Origin: Armatimonadota bacterium
GTDB lineage: Bacteria > Armatimonadota > Fimbriimonadia > Fimbriimonadales > Fimbriimonadaceae
DNA length: 5,669 bases
Assembly: GCA_023392285.1 (NCBI GenBank)
Contig: JAEVZK010000105.1
Coordinates: 1-5,669 of the forward strand
Reading direction: 5' to 3'
Part shown: piece by piece, positions 5,537 through 5,669 of the stretch
How the letters are laid out: each line of letters opens with the position of its first letter
Numbering within the stretch: the first letter of the stretch is position 1
Position numbers and translations under genes: made by a program
The notes under the pieces: model-generated
Told to the model about the DNA's origin: nothing
Seen by the model: the letters and a program-made list of their open reading frames with translations, nothing else
The model's database searches: none

Positions 5537-5669
5537 TTACGCCTTTCGATTGCGTCGCTTTCGGATCAGCGCAAGAGCGCCGAGTCCGAGAGCAGCCATG
5601 GAAGCAGGCTCCGGCACTGGAGCGCCGAGTGACCAGCCGCCGACGATTGGAGCGCCTGCTGCATTCGTG
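5537..5669 (-). CDS. Second PEP-CTERM protein, C-terminal end (5' part outside window)
   Basis: The frame is open from the right edge to TAA at 5537-5539 and gives the last 43 residues of a protein. They consist of a short linker (TNAAGAPIVGGWSL) and a full PEP-CTERM sorting signal: V-P-E-P, a hydrophobic helix (SMAALGLGALAL) and the basic tail RKRRNRKA. The product would be exported and handled by the same exosortase as the neighbouring PEP-CTERM protein. The linker does not match the neighbour, so the two mature domains need not be related. Its own terminator at 5456-5487 shows the genes are transcribed separately. The frame has no start in the window because the gene continues beyond it. 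Confidence 0.9.
   Translation of the reverse strand, partial: TNAAGAPIVGGWSLGAPVPEPASMAALGLGALALIRKRRNRKA
5540..5626 (-). repeat. Duplicated PEP-CTERM tail, copy 2
   Basis: This is the partner of 4452-4538: 29 identical residues, with silent differences in four codons (for Ala, Arg, Leu and Gly). The similarity ends sharply where the linker begins. Confidence 0.9.

Overview
The window looks like chromosomal DNA from a diderm (outer-membrane) bacterium that uses the PEP-CTERM/exosortase surface-protein system. The two PEP-CTERM tails, both containing VPEPASMAALGLGALAL plus a basic end, resemble those of Armatimonadota (Fimbriimonas-like), and Planctomycetes or Verrucomicrobia are less likely alternatives. 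This placement comes from motif style only. No mobile element, rRNA, tRNA or CRISPR array was seen.

Layout from left to right. (1) Positions 1-554, minus strand: the N-terminal 184 codons of a MmgE/PrpD-family enzyme, cut by the window edge. It lies 23 bp downstream of (2) 578-3571, minus strand: a large exported protein with a WD40 beta-propeller region, a linker, an Ig-like domain and a C-terminal caspase-like (peptidase C14) domain whose His/Cys dyad is intact. (3) 3572-3647: a 76-bp divergent intergenic region in which the two strands appear to share a symmetric -10 element. (4) 3648-4268, plus strand: a small secreted protein that looks like an outer-membrane beta-barrel. (5) 4269-4448: a convergent intergenic region with a small hairpin and a clear rho-independent terminator serving the minus strand. 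(6) 4449-5189, minus strand: a complete 246-residue PEP-CTERM protein. (7) 5190-5536: an AT-rich intergenic region with a LexA-like inverted repeat, a dense cluster of TGCA motifs and a second minus-strand terminator. (8) 5537-5669, minus strand: the C-terminal end of a second PEP-CTERM protein, with a tail identical at the protein level to the first.

Three of the four genes whose 5' end is in the window encode proteins with signal peptides, so the region is rich in cell-envelope functions. The most notable gene is the exported WD40-caspase protein, divergently paired with a putative outer-membrane protein. The best candidates for unexplained regulation are the CGAAC-N4-GTTCG palindrome just upstream of the complete PEP-CTERM gene and the TGCA cluster farther upstream. 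The MmgE/PrpD enzyme may be co-transcribed with the caspase gene, but no functional link is evident from sequence.
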